Of a DNA stretch of 31,489 nucleotides, positions 22,461-29,937 are shown in pieces. This DNA is from Rheinheimera sp. (GTDB lineage Bacteria > Pseudomonadota > Gammaproteobacteria > Enterobacterales > Alteromonadaceae): NCBI GenBank assembly GCA_003482455.1, contig DMYW01000055.1, positions 1-31,489 of the forward strand, written 5' to 3'. The first letter of the stretch is position 1. Each line of letters begins with the position of its first letter. The notes under the pieces were generated by a model that was not told the origin of the DNA, did no database searches, and saw nothing but the letters and a program-made list of their open reading frames with translations. The translations under genes were made by a program, and so were the position numbers.

Positions 22461-22801
22461 GTTGCTTGTAAAATGGCGACTTTATGAAGGAAGTGCGTCG
22501 TAAAATAGAACAAGCATTTGTTTATATTGAATTTATAGATTGTCTATTTTCCCGAGCCAGTCAAGATGGCTTGCTCAGCGGCCAATCTTACTGACAAGCC
22601 CCACGGCTTTTGTCCAAAACAGATAAAGTCAATCGATGTCACACGTGAAGCAAATTCCATGCAAGCGATTTGCGTTCACGATAGTTAACCAAGTGTTTGA
22701 AGCTAAGTTTCGCTATGTTGATCTGAGAACTATTGGATTAATTGCTCTCCTAGAGTGTCGACTGTGCGTTTCAACTAGGGTATGGCGTGGCTAAAGTTGT
22801 G
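22461..22801. other. 341-bp intergenic stretch without a clear gene
   Basis: Between the cspA terminator and the dinB stop I see no recognisable gene, RNA or repeat. An ATG at 22484 opens a 36-codon frame ending at 22594 (ending SRASQDGLLSGQSY), but it lacks a ribosome site. A second frame without an ATG start (TDKPHGFCPKQIKS) overlaps its end. These may be chance or the remains of a lost gene. No clear terminator for dinB is visible here. Confidence 0.4.
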
Positions 22802-23857
22802 CTATTGCCAATCAAACCCCAGTTGTGCTTGCTGCTCAGCTGTTTTGAGCGCTACTTGGATCCCAAGAAGACGAACTGTCTTTCCTTGCCCACGCTGCCA
22901 AGCTTGCTCAAGTAACTCACTAAGTGTGCGGTAACAAAGCTCGCGATGTTGCCGCTCTATAGTCGTCTGTTGAAAATCATTGAACTTGAGTTTGATGCCA
23001 ATTTTTTGGATCTGATCGACAGCACCTGATCGCTCGACTCGTTTCACCAGTTTTTGATAGAGGGTCGAAAGTGGCTCGTCGGACTCTGCTAGTGTTGCCA
23101 AATCTTGGCTAAACGTATGTTCAACAGCGATAGATTTCCGTTCCCTTTCAATATTGACAGGTCGGTCATCAATACCTTGACTGCGTTGAAGCAAGGTCTC
23201 TGCGAAACTCCCGAATTCCTTGATTAGCATGGCTATATCGGCATGGCGTACATCATTGCAGGTATGTAACCCTAATTTGGTGAGTCGCTCGGCGGTTTTC
23301 GCGCCCACACCTGGGATCTTGCGAAGTGGTAGGACTTTGACAAACTGCTCAACATCCGCTGGCGTTACGACAAACAAGCCATCAGGTTTGTGCCAATCGC
23401 TGGCAATTTTGGCAATAAACTTGTTAGGAGCAACACCAGCCGAAGCGGTAAGTCCTGTCTCTTGCAGAATGGTTTGTCGGATACGCTCTGCAATTAGCGT
23501 GGCGCTACCGTGACAATGCGGGCTGTCGGTGACATCAAGATAGGCCTCATCCAGCGATAGCGGCTCTATTTTGTCGGTAAACCGATAAAAAATAGCTTGG
23601 ATCTGTTGGCTGACAGAGCGGTACTTCTCCATGTCGCCGCGCAGCAATGTCAGCTGCGGACAAAGTTTTAACGCTTGACCGGTTGGCATGGCCGAGCGCA
23701 CTCCAAAGGCCCGAGCAGGGTAGTTGCAAGTACTAATCACACCACGTTCTATCCGGCTACCGCCAATGGCAATGGGAATGTCGCGCAAGTTCGGATTGTC
23801 GCGCATTTCAACGGCGGCAAAAAAGCAGTCCATATCAATGTGAATAATCTTGCGCAT
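22802..23857 (-). CDS. dinB: DNA polymerase IV (Y-family, DinB)
   Basis: DinB is the error-prone translesion polymerase induced by the SOS response. The 351-residue product is normal length. The catalytic carboxylates are D8 (HIDMDCFF) and D103/E104 (SLDEAYLD), with the steric gate F13. The Y-family palm/fingers motif YPARAFGVRSAMP and a helix-hairpin-helix in the thumb (LRKIPGVGAKTAERL) are present. The C terminus QAQLGFDWQ fits a beta-clamp-binding motif. A perfect LexA box lies 16 bases upstream of the ATG, which explains regulation. The ribosome site is weak. Confidence 0.96.
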   Translation of the reverse strand: MRKIIHIDMDCFFAAVEMRDNPNLRDIPIAIGGSRIERGVISTCNYPARAFGVRSAMPTGQALKLCPQLTLLRGDMEKYRSVSQQIQAIFYRFTDKIEPLSLDEAYLDVTDSPHCHGSATLIAERIRQTILQETGLTASAGVAPNKFIAKIASDWHKPDGLFVVTPADVEQFVKVLPLRKIPGVGAKTAERLTKLGLHTCNDVRHADIAMLIKEFGSFAETLLQRSQGIDDRPVNIERERKSIAVEHTFSQDLATLAESDEPLSTLYQKLVKRVERSGAVDQIQKIGIKLKFNDFQQTTIERQHRELCYRTLSELLEQAWQRGQGKTVRLLGIQVALKTAEQQAQLGFDWQ

Positions 23858-23873
23858 AGCAGGGAATAACTAG

Positions 23874-23889
23874 CTGTATGAATATACAG
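23874..23889. promoter_or_regulatory. LexA (SOS) box of dinB
   Basis: CTGTATGAATATACAG fits the gammaproteobacterial LexA consensus CTGT-N8-ACAG exactly, with an AT-rich centre (TATGAATATA). It lies just upstream of the dinB start codon on the - strand, so LexA binding would block dinB transcription until DNA damage. Confidence 0.88.
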
Positions 23890-23974
23890 TTATATTAATG
23901 CAACAATCCGTTTTGTAAAGAGAACAATGCAGCAAACTAACTGACTTGCGACGACTGTCGCGTGTTTTTACGTT

Positions 23975-23989
23975 CAACATTGCATGTTG
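23975..23989. repeat. CAACAT-TGC-ATGTTG palindrome upstream of glyA
   Basis: A perfect 6-bp inverted repeat with a 3-base spacer lies about 110 bases before glyA. TTGCAGCG, which overlaps its right arm (23987-23994), is repeated at 24022-24029. A TATGAT at 24038-24043 may be the glyA -10. This could be an operator, but it does not match PurR or MetR consensus by eye. Confidence 0.35.
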
Positions 23990-24098
23990 CAGCGGTATGG
24001 ACGGCTAATTGAGTGTGCAACTTGCAGCGATTCGATGTATGATGCGGCGCAGTTTTTTTACCCACTTTAGTCGCGACTGTGCCACAACAGGAGAACCC

Positions 24099-25352
24099 AT
24101 GTTAACGCGTGATATGTCGATCGCCGGTTTTGACCCGGAATTATGGCAAGCCATTCAAGACGAAACCAAACGTCAAGAAGACCACATCGAACTGATTGCT
24201 TCTGAAAACTACTGCAGCCCACGCGTGCTTGAAGCGCAAGGCTCGCAGTTGACCAACAAATACGCGGAAGGTTACCCGCATAAGCGTTACTACGGTGGTT
24301 GTGAATTCGTGGATATCGCTGAAGATTTAGCGATTGCCCGTGCCAAAGAATTGTTCGGTGCTGATTTCGCTAACGTGCAGCCGCATTCAGGCTCTCAAGC
24401 CAACCAAGCGGTGTACTTAGCACTGTTAAACGCAGGCGATACCATTTTAGGCATGAGCTTGGCACATGGCGGTCACTTAACGCACGGTGCACACGTCAGT
24501 TCTTCAGGCAAGCTGTACAAAGCGGTGCAATACGGTCTTCACCCAGAAACTGGCGTGATTGACTACGCGCAAGTCGAAGCGTTAGCGCTGGAACACAAAC
24601 CAAAACTGATCGTTGCGGGTTTCTCTGCGTACTCAGGCATCATCGATTGGCAACGTTTCCGTGACATCGCGGACAAAGTCGGTGCTTATCTGATGGTCGA
24701 TATGGCTCACGTTGCTGGTTTAGTTGCGGCAGGTTTGTATCCAAACCCAGTGCCAGTGGCGGACGTTGTGACTACCACCACGCACAAAACTCTGGCTGGC
24801 CCACGTGGCGGTTTGATTTTAGCGCGCAAAAACGAAGAAATTGAGAAGAAACTGAATTCTGCAGTCTTCCCTGGCGGCCAAGGTGGCCCGTTGATGCACG
24901 TCATCGCAGCCAAAGCAGTCGCGTTTAAAGAAGCGCTGCAACCAGAATTTAAAGCGTATCAACAAAACGTGTTGAAAAACGCTGTTGCCATGTGCGACGA
25001 GATGAAGAAACGTGGTTACAAAATCGTTTCTGGCGGCACGCAAAACCACCTGTTCTTGATGGATTTGATCGACAAAGACATCACAGGTAAAGATGCAGAC
25101 GCATGGTTGGGTAAAGCCCACATCACTGTCAACAAAAACTCAGTGCCGAACGACCCACGTTCACCATTTGTCACATCAGGTCTCCGCATCGGTACACCCG
25201 CTATCACTCGCCGTGGTTTCGGTGAAGGTGAAGCGCGCGCTGTTGCTAACTTAATTTGTGACGTGTTAGACAGCCGTGGTGATGATGCTGTGATCGCTAA
25301 AGTACGTGGTCAAGTGTCTGAGCTGTGTGGCCGTTTCCCTGTTTACGCCTAA
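24099..25352 (+). CDS. glyA: Serine hydroxymethyltransferase
   Basis: GlyA converts serine and tetrahydrofolate to glycine and 5,10-methylene-tetrahydrofolate with PLP, the main source of one-carbon units. The 417-residue length equals the E. coli enzyme. The PLP lysine is K230 in VTTTTHKTLAGPRGG. The conserved ELIASENYCSPRVLEAQGS and YAEGYPHKRYYGG are near the N terminus, and D201/H204 in VDMAHVAGL contact PLP. I chose the ATG at 24099, 5 bases after AGGAG (24089-24093). The frame is open upstream to 24009, but that part is leader. A terminator follows. Confidence 0.97.
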   Translation: MLTRDMSIAGFDPELWQAIQDETKRQEDHIELIASENYCSPRVLEAQGSQLTNKYAEGYPHKRYYGGCEFVDIAEDLAIARAKELFGADFANVQPHSGSQANQAVYLALLNAGDTILGMSLAHGGHLTHGAHVSSSGKLYKAVQYGLHPETGVIDYAQVEALALEHKPKLIVAGFSAYSGIIDWQRFRDIADKVGAYLMVDMAHVAGLVAAGLYPNPVPVADVVTTTTHKTLAGPRGGLILARKNEEIEKKLNSAVFPGGQGGPLMHVIAAKAVAFKEALQPEFKAYQQNVLKNAVAMCDEMKKRGYKIVSGGTQNHLFLMDLIDKDITGKDADAWLGKAHITVNKNSVPNDPRSPFVTSGLRIGTPAITRRGFGEGEARAVANLICDVLDSRGDDAVIAKVRGQVSELCGRFPVYA

Positions 25353-25374
25353 GCGTATGCTGAGTGAATGACTG

Positions 25375-25404
25375 AAAATGGCCGCAATTAGCGGCCATTT
25401 TGTT
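25375..25404 (+). terminator. intrinsic terminator after glyA
   Basis: AAAATGGCCGC (25375-25385) and GCGGCCATTTT (25391-25401) form a perfect 11-bp stem with loop AATTA, ending in TTTTGTT. It separates glyA from the nrdR-rib operon. Confidence 0.88.
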
Positions 25405-25468
25405 ATAGTGCTCAACAGGTTAGACTGTTGTTCGCCAACAGCAGCAAGGTTTGAAACCGGAGGTAACG

Positions 25469-25936
25469 ATGTATTGTCCGTTTTGTCGTGCCGATGACAC
25501 CAAAGTGATCGATTCACGGTTAGTTGCCGAAGGTTGCCAGGTGCGGCGGCGTCGTGAGTGCACCGTATGCCATGAACGCTTTACGACATTTGAAGCGGCC
25601 GAGCTGGTAATGCCGCGGATCATCAAACGTGATGGCTCGCGTGAACCCTACAATGACCACAAACTTCGTGCCGGTTTGATGCGCGCGCTGGAAAAGCGTC
25701 CAGTACCGCTGGAGCAAGTAGAAACCTTGATTTCTAAAGTGGAGTCACAACTCCGAGCCACTGGTGAACGTGAAGTACAAAGTGAACTGATCGGTCAATT
25801 GATCATGGAGCAGTTGGTGCATCTGGACAAAGTGGCGTATGTCCGTTTTGCATCAGTCTACCGGTCCTTTTCCGATATTAAAGAATTTGGTGAAGCCATT
25901 GCTCGTTTGGATACCCGTACCGGAGACAAACCCTAA
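25469..25936 (+). CDS. nrdR: Transcriptional repressor NrdR
   Basis: NrdR represses ribonucleotide reductase genes according to the ATP/dATP level. The 155-residue protein has the N-terminal zinc ribbon (C3, C6, C31, C34 in MYCPFC and RECTVC) with the basic RRRR in between, followed by the ATP-cone domain (about 46-136) starting MPRIIKRDGSREPY. I chose the ATG at 25469 because GGAGG lies at 25459-25463. The frame upstream adds six residues that are not in the family. The stop codon overlaps the ribD start (TAATG), so nrdR leads the riboflavin operon. Confidence 0.97.
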   Translation: MYCPFCRADDTKVIDSRLVAEGCQVRRRRECTVCHERFTTFEAAELVMPRIIKRDGSREPYNDHKLRAGLMRALEKRPVPLEQVETLISKVESQLRATGEREVQSELIGQLIMEQLVHLDKVAYVRFASVYRSFSDIKEFGEAIARLDTRTGDKP

Positions 25937-27069
25937 TGCATGACGATGCGTATTTTATGCAACGAGCCATTGAGCTCGCCGCCAAAGGGATAGGCTCAAC
26001 CGCCCCCAATCCTGCGGTGGGGTGTGTGATTGTCAAAGATGGCGTCATTGTCGGCGAGGGTTTTCATCAGCAAGCGGGCAGGCCGCATGCAGAAGTGTTC
26101 GCACTTCGTCAAGCGAAGGAGCATGCAAAAGGCGCTACTGCCTACGTCACGTTGGAACCATGCAGTCATTACGGCCGCACGCCACCTTGTGCACTTGGTT
26201 TGATTGAGGCGGGGGTGACGCGTGTCGCCGCCGCGATGACCGACCCGAATCCATTAGTTGCAGGGCGCGGTCTGGCTTTGTTGCAAGATGCCGGTATCTC
26301 AGTGACGTCTGGCTTGTTGGCAGAACAAGCGCAGCAACTTAATCCAGAATTTTTGTTTAAAATGCAGCAGCAACGGCCACTGGTTCGGTTAAAGCTGGCG
26401 GCAAGTCTCGATGGTGCCGTGGCGCTCGCCAATGGCCAGAGCCAATGGCTGACTGGGGAGGCCGCACGGGCTGACGTGCAAGCCTATCGAGCCCGCAGCT
26501 GCGCTATTTTATCGACGGCGGAAACCGTCAAAACCGATAAAGCGACGTTGACGGTGCGCCGCGATGATTTAAATCGGCTAGAGTCAGGCGAATTGCGACA
26601 GCCGCTGCGGATTATTTTAGACCGGCGTTGCCGATTGACTGGCCATGAACCGCTGTTTTACTCCGGCGGCGATATTGTGTTGGTGCATTGTGGTGAGCCA
26701 AGCAGCTGGCCCGATTTAGAGCTGCCAAGCGAGCTGCCACGACAGGTGCAGCGCTGGCGTATTGGCCTTGATGAGGTGGGACAGCTCGATCTTCATGAGT
26801 TGTTCAAACGCTTATCCCAAGAAAAGCTCAATAGTATTTTTGTGGAAGCGGGCAGCAAACTGGCAAGCTCGATGTGGCATGCCAAACTGATCGATGAATT
26901 GATAGTCTATCAAGCACCCGTGCTGCTAGGTGCTGGTGCTAAGCCGCTGCTCGCATTACCGACCTTGACTGAACTTGCCAGTGCGCCGCGTTGGCAATGG
27001 CACGATGTGTGTTTAATCGGTGGTGATGTTCGTATGGTTGCTCGATTGGTTGCAACCTCGAATCCTTAA
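25936..27069 (+). CDS. ribD: Bifunctional riboflavin deaminase/reductase RibD
   Basis: RibD carries out the second and third steps of riboflavin synthesis: deamination of the pyrimidine, then NADPH-dependent reduction of the ribose. The 377-residue protein has an N-terminal zinc deaminase domain with H51-A-E53 and PCSHYGRTPPC (C76, C85), and a C-terminal DHFR-like reductase domain (about 147-370) starting RPLVRLKLAASLDGAVAL. It overlaps nrdR by one base. A 74-base gap with no FMN riboswitch pattern separates it from ribE. Confidence 0.96.
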   Translation: MHDDAYFMQRAIELAAKGIGSTAPNPAVGCVIVKDGVIVGEGFHQQAGRPHAEVFALRQAKEHAKGATAYVTLEPCSHYGRTPPCALGLIEAGVTRVAAAMTDPNPLVAGRGLALLQDAGISVTSGLLAEQAQQLNPEFLFKMQQQRPLVRLKLAASLDGAVALANGQSQWLTGEAARADVQAYRARSCAILSTAETVKTDKATLTVRRDDLNRLESGELRQPLRIILDRRCRLTGHEPLFYSGGDIVLVHCGEPSSWPDLELPSELPRQVQRWRIGLDEVGQLDLHELFKRLSQEKLNSIFVEAGSKLASSMWHAKLIDELIVYQAPVLLGAGAKPLLALPTLTELASAPRWQWHDVCLIGGDVRMVARLVATSNP

Positions 27070-27143
27070 GTTGTAAAGGTTTAATGCTCTTTCCCCCGAA
27101 GGACTGAGCGCCACGCGACAGCATAACAAACAAGAAGCGAATT

Positions 27144-27797
27144 ATGTTTACAGGAATTATTGAAACCACAGGTACCATAGCCCAACTGAGCGCGGCGAGT
27201 GGTCAAGGTATTGTGGTTTGGATTGATGCGCCGGGCTTAGACTTTTCGGATGTTAAACTCGGCGACAGTATTGCTAGCAATGGCGTCTGTTTGACTGTCA
27301 CAGCGTTAAATGGAACCTCGTTTCGGGCGGATGTGTCGGGTGAGACAGTGTCCAAGACCTTGTTTGGTTCCTACAAAAAAGGCCAGCGTATCAATTTAGA
27401 AAAAGCCCTGCTGCCAACCACGCGACTGGGTGGGCATCTGGTCAGTGGCCATGTAGATGGGATCGCTATTATTAAAGGAATTGAAAAAACTGGCAATTCT
27501 TGGCAGGTATTTGTCACTCCACCGGCAGAACTGGCGCGGTATATCGCGCACAAAGGCTCAGTGACGATTGACGGCATTAGTTTGACGGTCAATGAACTGA
27601 CCGCTGATGGTTTTCGCTTGACGATTGTGCCGCATACAGCACAAGAAACTACCATTGCGGACTTGAAATCGGGTTCGCAGGTCCATATCGAAGTGGACTT
27701 GATCGCCCGCTATCTAGAGCGTTTGTTGCAAGCGCCTAGCACGAATTCAAACACGGGCATTAGCCTGGATTTATTAGCCAAAAGCGGCTTCCTCTGA
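27144..27797 (+). CDS. ribE: Riboflavin synthase, alpha subunit
   Basis: The enzyme dismutates two 6,7-dimethyl-8-ribityllumazine molecules to riboflavin and the pyrimidine precursor. The 217-residue product starts MFTGIIETTGTI, the family hallmark, and has the two tandem lumazine-binding repeats. Repeat 1 holds GDSIASNGVCLTVT and repeat 2 holds GSVTIDGISLTVNEL, with the linker GGHLVSGHVDG. It stands between ribD and ribBX as in many gammaproteobacteria. The gene is called ribC in E. coli. Confidence 0.95.
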   Translation: MFTGIIETTGTIAQLSAASGQGIVVWIDAPGLDFSDVKLGDSIASNGVCLTVTALNGTSFRADVSGETVSKTLFGSYKKGQRINLEKALLPTTRLGGHLVSGHVDGIAIIKGIEKTGNSWQVFVTPPAELARYIAHKGSVTIDGISLTVNELTADGFRLTIVPHTAQETTIADLKSGSQVHIEVDLIARYLERLLQAPSTNSNTGISLDLLAKSGFL

Positions 27798-27816
27798 ACA
27801 CAACCCTAGGTGAATT

Positions 27817-28926
27817 ATGCATTTAAATACACCCGCCGAAATTATCGAAGACATCCGTAACGGCAAGATGGTGATCTTGATGGATGACGAAGATCGTGAA
27901 AATGAAGGCGATTTGGTGATGGCAGCCGAATATGTCACGCCTGATGCGATCAACTTTATGGCGACGCATGGCCGCGGTTTGATTTGTTTAACCTTAACGC
28001 GTCAGCGCTGTAAACAACTAGATTTGCAACTGATGGTGGATAAAAACAAATCGCCGTTTGCCACTGCATTCACTATTTCGATTGAAGCGGCAGAAGGCGT
28101 CACGACAGGTATTTCTGCAGCCGACCGAGCTCGTACTGTCAAAGCTGCGGTCGCGCGCGATGCTCGTCCAATGGATATAGTGCAGCCTGGACACATTTTC
28201 CCGTTAATGGCGCAAGACGGTGGGGTGTTAGTGCGTGCGGGGCACACTGAGGCCGGTTGTGATTTAGCGCGGTTGGCTGGCTTAGAACCCGCGGCTGTGA
28301 TTGTTGAGATCCTCAACGAAGACGGCACTATGGCGCGCCGGCCTGATTTGGAAATTTTTGCTGCGAAACACGGCATCAAAATTGGCACTATCGCTGATTT
28401 GATTGAATACCGTAACCTCAATGAAACCACTATCGAACAGGTCGAACGCTGCAAACTGCCAACGGCTGAAGGCGAGTTTGATTTGGTGACATTCCGCGAC
28501 ACCATCGACAACCAACTGCATTTTGCACTGGTCAAAGGTGAAATTCACGCCGAACAACCGACGTTAGTGCGAGTGCATCTGCATGATACTTTTAGTGATT
28601 TGTTAGCTAGCACTCGCGGCGCCAATCGCAGTTTTAGCCTGCAGCATGCAATGAAACGTATCCAAGCGGAAGGTGGCGTGTTGGTCTTGTTAGGTAAACA
28701 AGAAACCACCGCTGATTTAATTGCCAAAGTACAAGCTTTTGCCGCAGAGGACCGCGGTGAGGCCGTCAAGCCGGCGCGCAATCAAGGCGCAAGCCGCAAT
28801 GTCGGTGTTGGTTCACAAATCTTGGCAAGTCTTGGCGTGCGTAAAATGCGCTTGTTGTCGCAACCGAAACGTTATCATGCGTTATCAGGTTTTGGCCTTG
28901 ACGTTGTCGACTACGTTTCTGAATAA
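27817..28926 (+). CDS. ribB: 3,4-dihydroxy-2-butanone-4-phosphate synthase with degenerate GTP cyclohydrolase II-like domain (RibBX type)
   Basis: The N-terminal domain (about 1-200) is an intact RibB that makes dihydroxybutanone phosphate from ribulose 5-phosphate. DDEDRENEGDL (23-33), ATHGRGLIC (49-57) and RAGHTEAGCDL (140-150) are all present. The C-terminal half (about 205-369) resembles GTP cyclohydrolase II only in outline. The zinc-binding cysteines expected after VRVHSE are absent (the region reads VRVHLHDTFSDLL at 251-263), as is the usual CDCG, so it should not cyclise GTP. This matches the RibBX variants known in proteobacteria. The name ribBA would overstate its activity. A separate ribA is expected elsewhere in the genome. 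Confidence 0.93.
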   Translation: MHLNTPAEIIEDIRNGKMVILMDDEDRENEGDLVMAAEYVTPDAINFMATHGRGLICLTLTRQRCKQLDLQLMVDKNKSPFATAFTISIEAAEGVTTGISAADRARTVKAAVARDARPMDIVQPGHIFPLMAQDGGVLVRAGHTEAGCDLARLAGLEPAAVIVEILNEDGTMARRPDLEIFAAKHGIKIGTIADLIEYRNLNETTIEQVERCKLPTAEGEFDLVTFRDTIDNQLHFALVKGEIHAEQPTLVRVHLHDTFSDLLASTRGANRSFSLQHAMKRIQAEGGVLVLLGKQETTADLIAKVQAFAAEDRGEAVKPARNQGASRNVGVGSQILASLGVRKMRLLSQPKRYHALSGFGLDVVDYVSE

Positions 28927-28947
28927 CCGAATAATGTAGAACTAACT

Positions 28948-28981
28948 GGCCGATGTTGTGATACAATATCGGCCTTTTTTT
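28948..28981 (+). terminator. intrinsic terminator between ribBX and ribH
   Basis: GGCCGATGTTG (28948-28958) and CAATATCGGCC (28964-28974) pair over 11 bp with one G-T wobble, followed by seven T. It suggests that ribH-nusB-thiL-pgpA has at least partly separate transcription, although ribH lies only 27 bases further. Confidence 0.85.
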
Positions 28982-29008
28982 GCTAGAACCGAATGAAGAG
29001 GATCTCTC

Positions 29009-29473
29009 ATGCACGTGATCGAAGCCGGCTACTCAGCTCCAGGTAAAAAATTCGCCATCGTGGTTGCTCGTTTTAACAGTTTTATCGTCGAAAGCTTGCT
29101 CGAAGGTGCTATCGATACGTTAAAGCGTGTAGGTAACGTGGCTGATGCCGATATCACTGTGATCCGTATCCCTGGTGCATTTGAAATGCCACTGGCGGTC
29201 CAAAAAGTTGCAGAAAGCAAAAAATACGATGCGATCATCGCGTTAGGCGCAGTGATCCGTGGTGGTACACCGCATTTTGAATATGTCGCAGGCGAATGTA
29301 CCAAAGGTATCGCTAGCGTGATGATGCAACACAGCATTCCGGTCGCGTTTGGTGTGTTAACTGTAGAAAGCATTGAACAAGCAATTGAACGCGCAGGCAC
29401 CAAAATGGGCAACAAAGGTGGCGAAGCCGCTGCATCTGTGCTCGAAATGGTTAACGTGTTAGCGCAAATTTAA
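29009..29473 (+). CDS. ribH: 6,7-dimethyl-8-ribityllumazine synthase
   Basis: RibH condenses the pyrimidine with dihydroxybutanone phosphate to form the lumazine that RibE uses. The 154-residue product has the family features: FAIVVARFNSFIV at the N terminus, the substrate loop RIPGAFEMP (53-61), GAVIRGGTPHFEYV with the catalytic His89, and FGVLTVESIEQAIERAGTKMGNKG. GAGGA is the ribosome site. It is followed 11 bases later by nusB. Confidence 0.97.
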   Translation: MHVIEAGYSAPGKKFAIVVARFNSFIVESLLEGAIDTLKRVGNVADADITVIRIPGAFEMPLAVQKVAESKKYDAIIALGAVIRGGTPHFEYVAGECTKGIASVMMQHSIPVAFGVLTVESIEQAIERAGTKMGNKGGEAAASVLEMVNVLAQI

Positions 29474-29484
29474 GGGTTAGATTG

Positions 29485-29898
29485 ATGAAACCAAACGTAC
29501 GTCGTGCGTCACGTGCGCTGGCTGTGCAAGCTGTGTACAGCTGGCAACTCAGCAAAAACCCAATCGGTGATATTGAGCAACAACTGTTGCTAGAAACCAA
29601 TACCAAACATTTAGATGTGGGTTATTTCCAAGATTTGTTACGTGGCGTTGCCGTCAACGTTGCAGTGCTGGATGAAGTGATGGCGCCATTTGCTGGTCGT
29701 CCTTATGATGAAGTCGATCACGTAGAAAAAGCTATTTTGCGGGTTGCCGGTTATGAACTGAAGTTCCGCCAAGACGTGCCTTACAAAGTCGTCATCAACG
29801 AAGCCATCGAATTGGCCAAAGAATTCGCGGCGGACGATAGTCACAAGTTCGTCAACGGCATTCTCGACAAAGCCGTTAAACAATTCCGGCCTCAATAA
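29485..29898 (+). CDS. nusB: Transcription antitermination factor NusB
   Basis: NusB binds boxA RNA with S10 (NusE) and prevents premature termination, mainly in rRNA operons. The 137-residue all-helical protein starts KPNVRRASRALAVQAVYSWQLSKN and contains the family segment VDHVEKAILRVAGYELKFRQDVPYKVVINEAIELAKEF and the end HKFVNGILDKAV. I chose the ATG at 29485, 9 bases after AGGG; an adjacent TTG would add one residue. It lies between ribH and thiL as usual. Confidence 0.97.
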   Translation: MKPNVRRASRALAVQAVYSWQLSKNPIGDIEQQLLLETNTKHLDVGYFQDLLRGVAVNVAVLDEVMAPFAGRPYDEVDHVEKAILRVAGYELKFRQDVPYKVVINEAIELAKEFAADDSHKFVNGILDKAVKQFRPQ

Positions 29899-29907
29899 CT
29901 TCTTGAT

Positions 29908-29937
29908 GGAGAGCCGGCGAAAGTCGGCTTTTTTATG
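29908..29937 (+). promoter_or_regulatory. hairpin between Shine-Dalgarno and thiL start codon
   Basis: GGAG (29908-29911) is directly followed by the hairpin AGCCGGC-GAAA-GTCGGCT (29912-29929) and then five further T before the thiL ATG (29935). Linear spacing from GGAG to ATG is 23 bases, too long; with the hairpin folded it becomes 5. The stem followed by T also looks like a terminator. It could be a folded spacer that makes the ribosome site work, or a nusB terminator that leaves thiL by read-through. Confidence 0.6.

Noticed and set aside
22484..22594. 36-codon + strand frame after cspA
   Set aside because: It has no ribosome site and no recognisable similarity; too short to call as a gene. 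Kept only as a note on the intergenic region.
24009..24098. 30-residue N-terminal extension of GlyA
   Set aside because: The family starts at MLTRDMSIAGFDPELW, where a strong AGGAG is positioned. The upstream frame is open by chance and overlaps the likely promoter.
27070..27143. possible FMN riboswitch before ribE
   Set aside because: The gap is only 74 bases and lacks the conserved RFN stems and motifs.
28002..28535. 177-codon open frame antisense to ribBX
   Set aside because: It overlaps conserved RibB sequence on the other strand and has no supporting motif.
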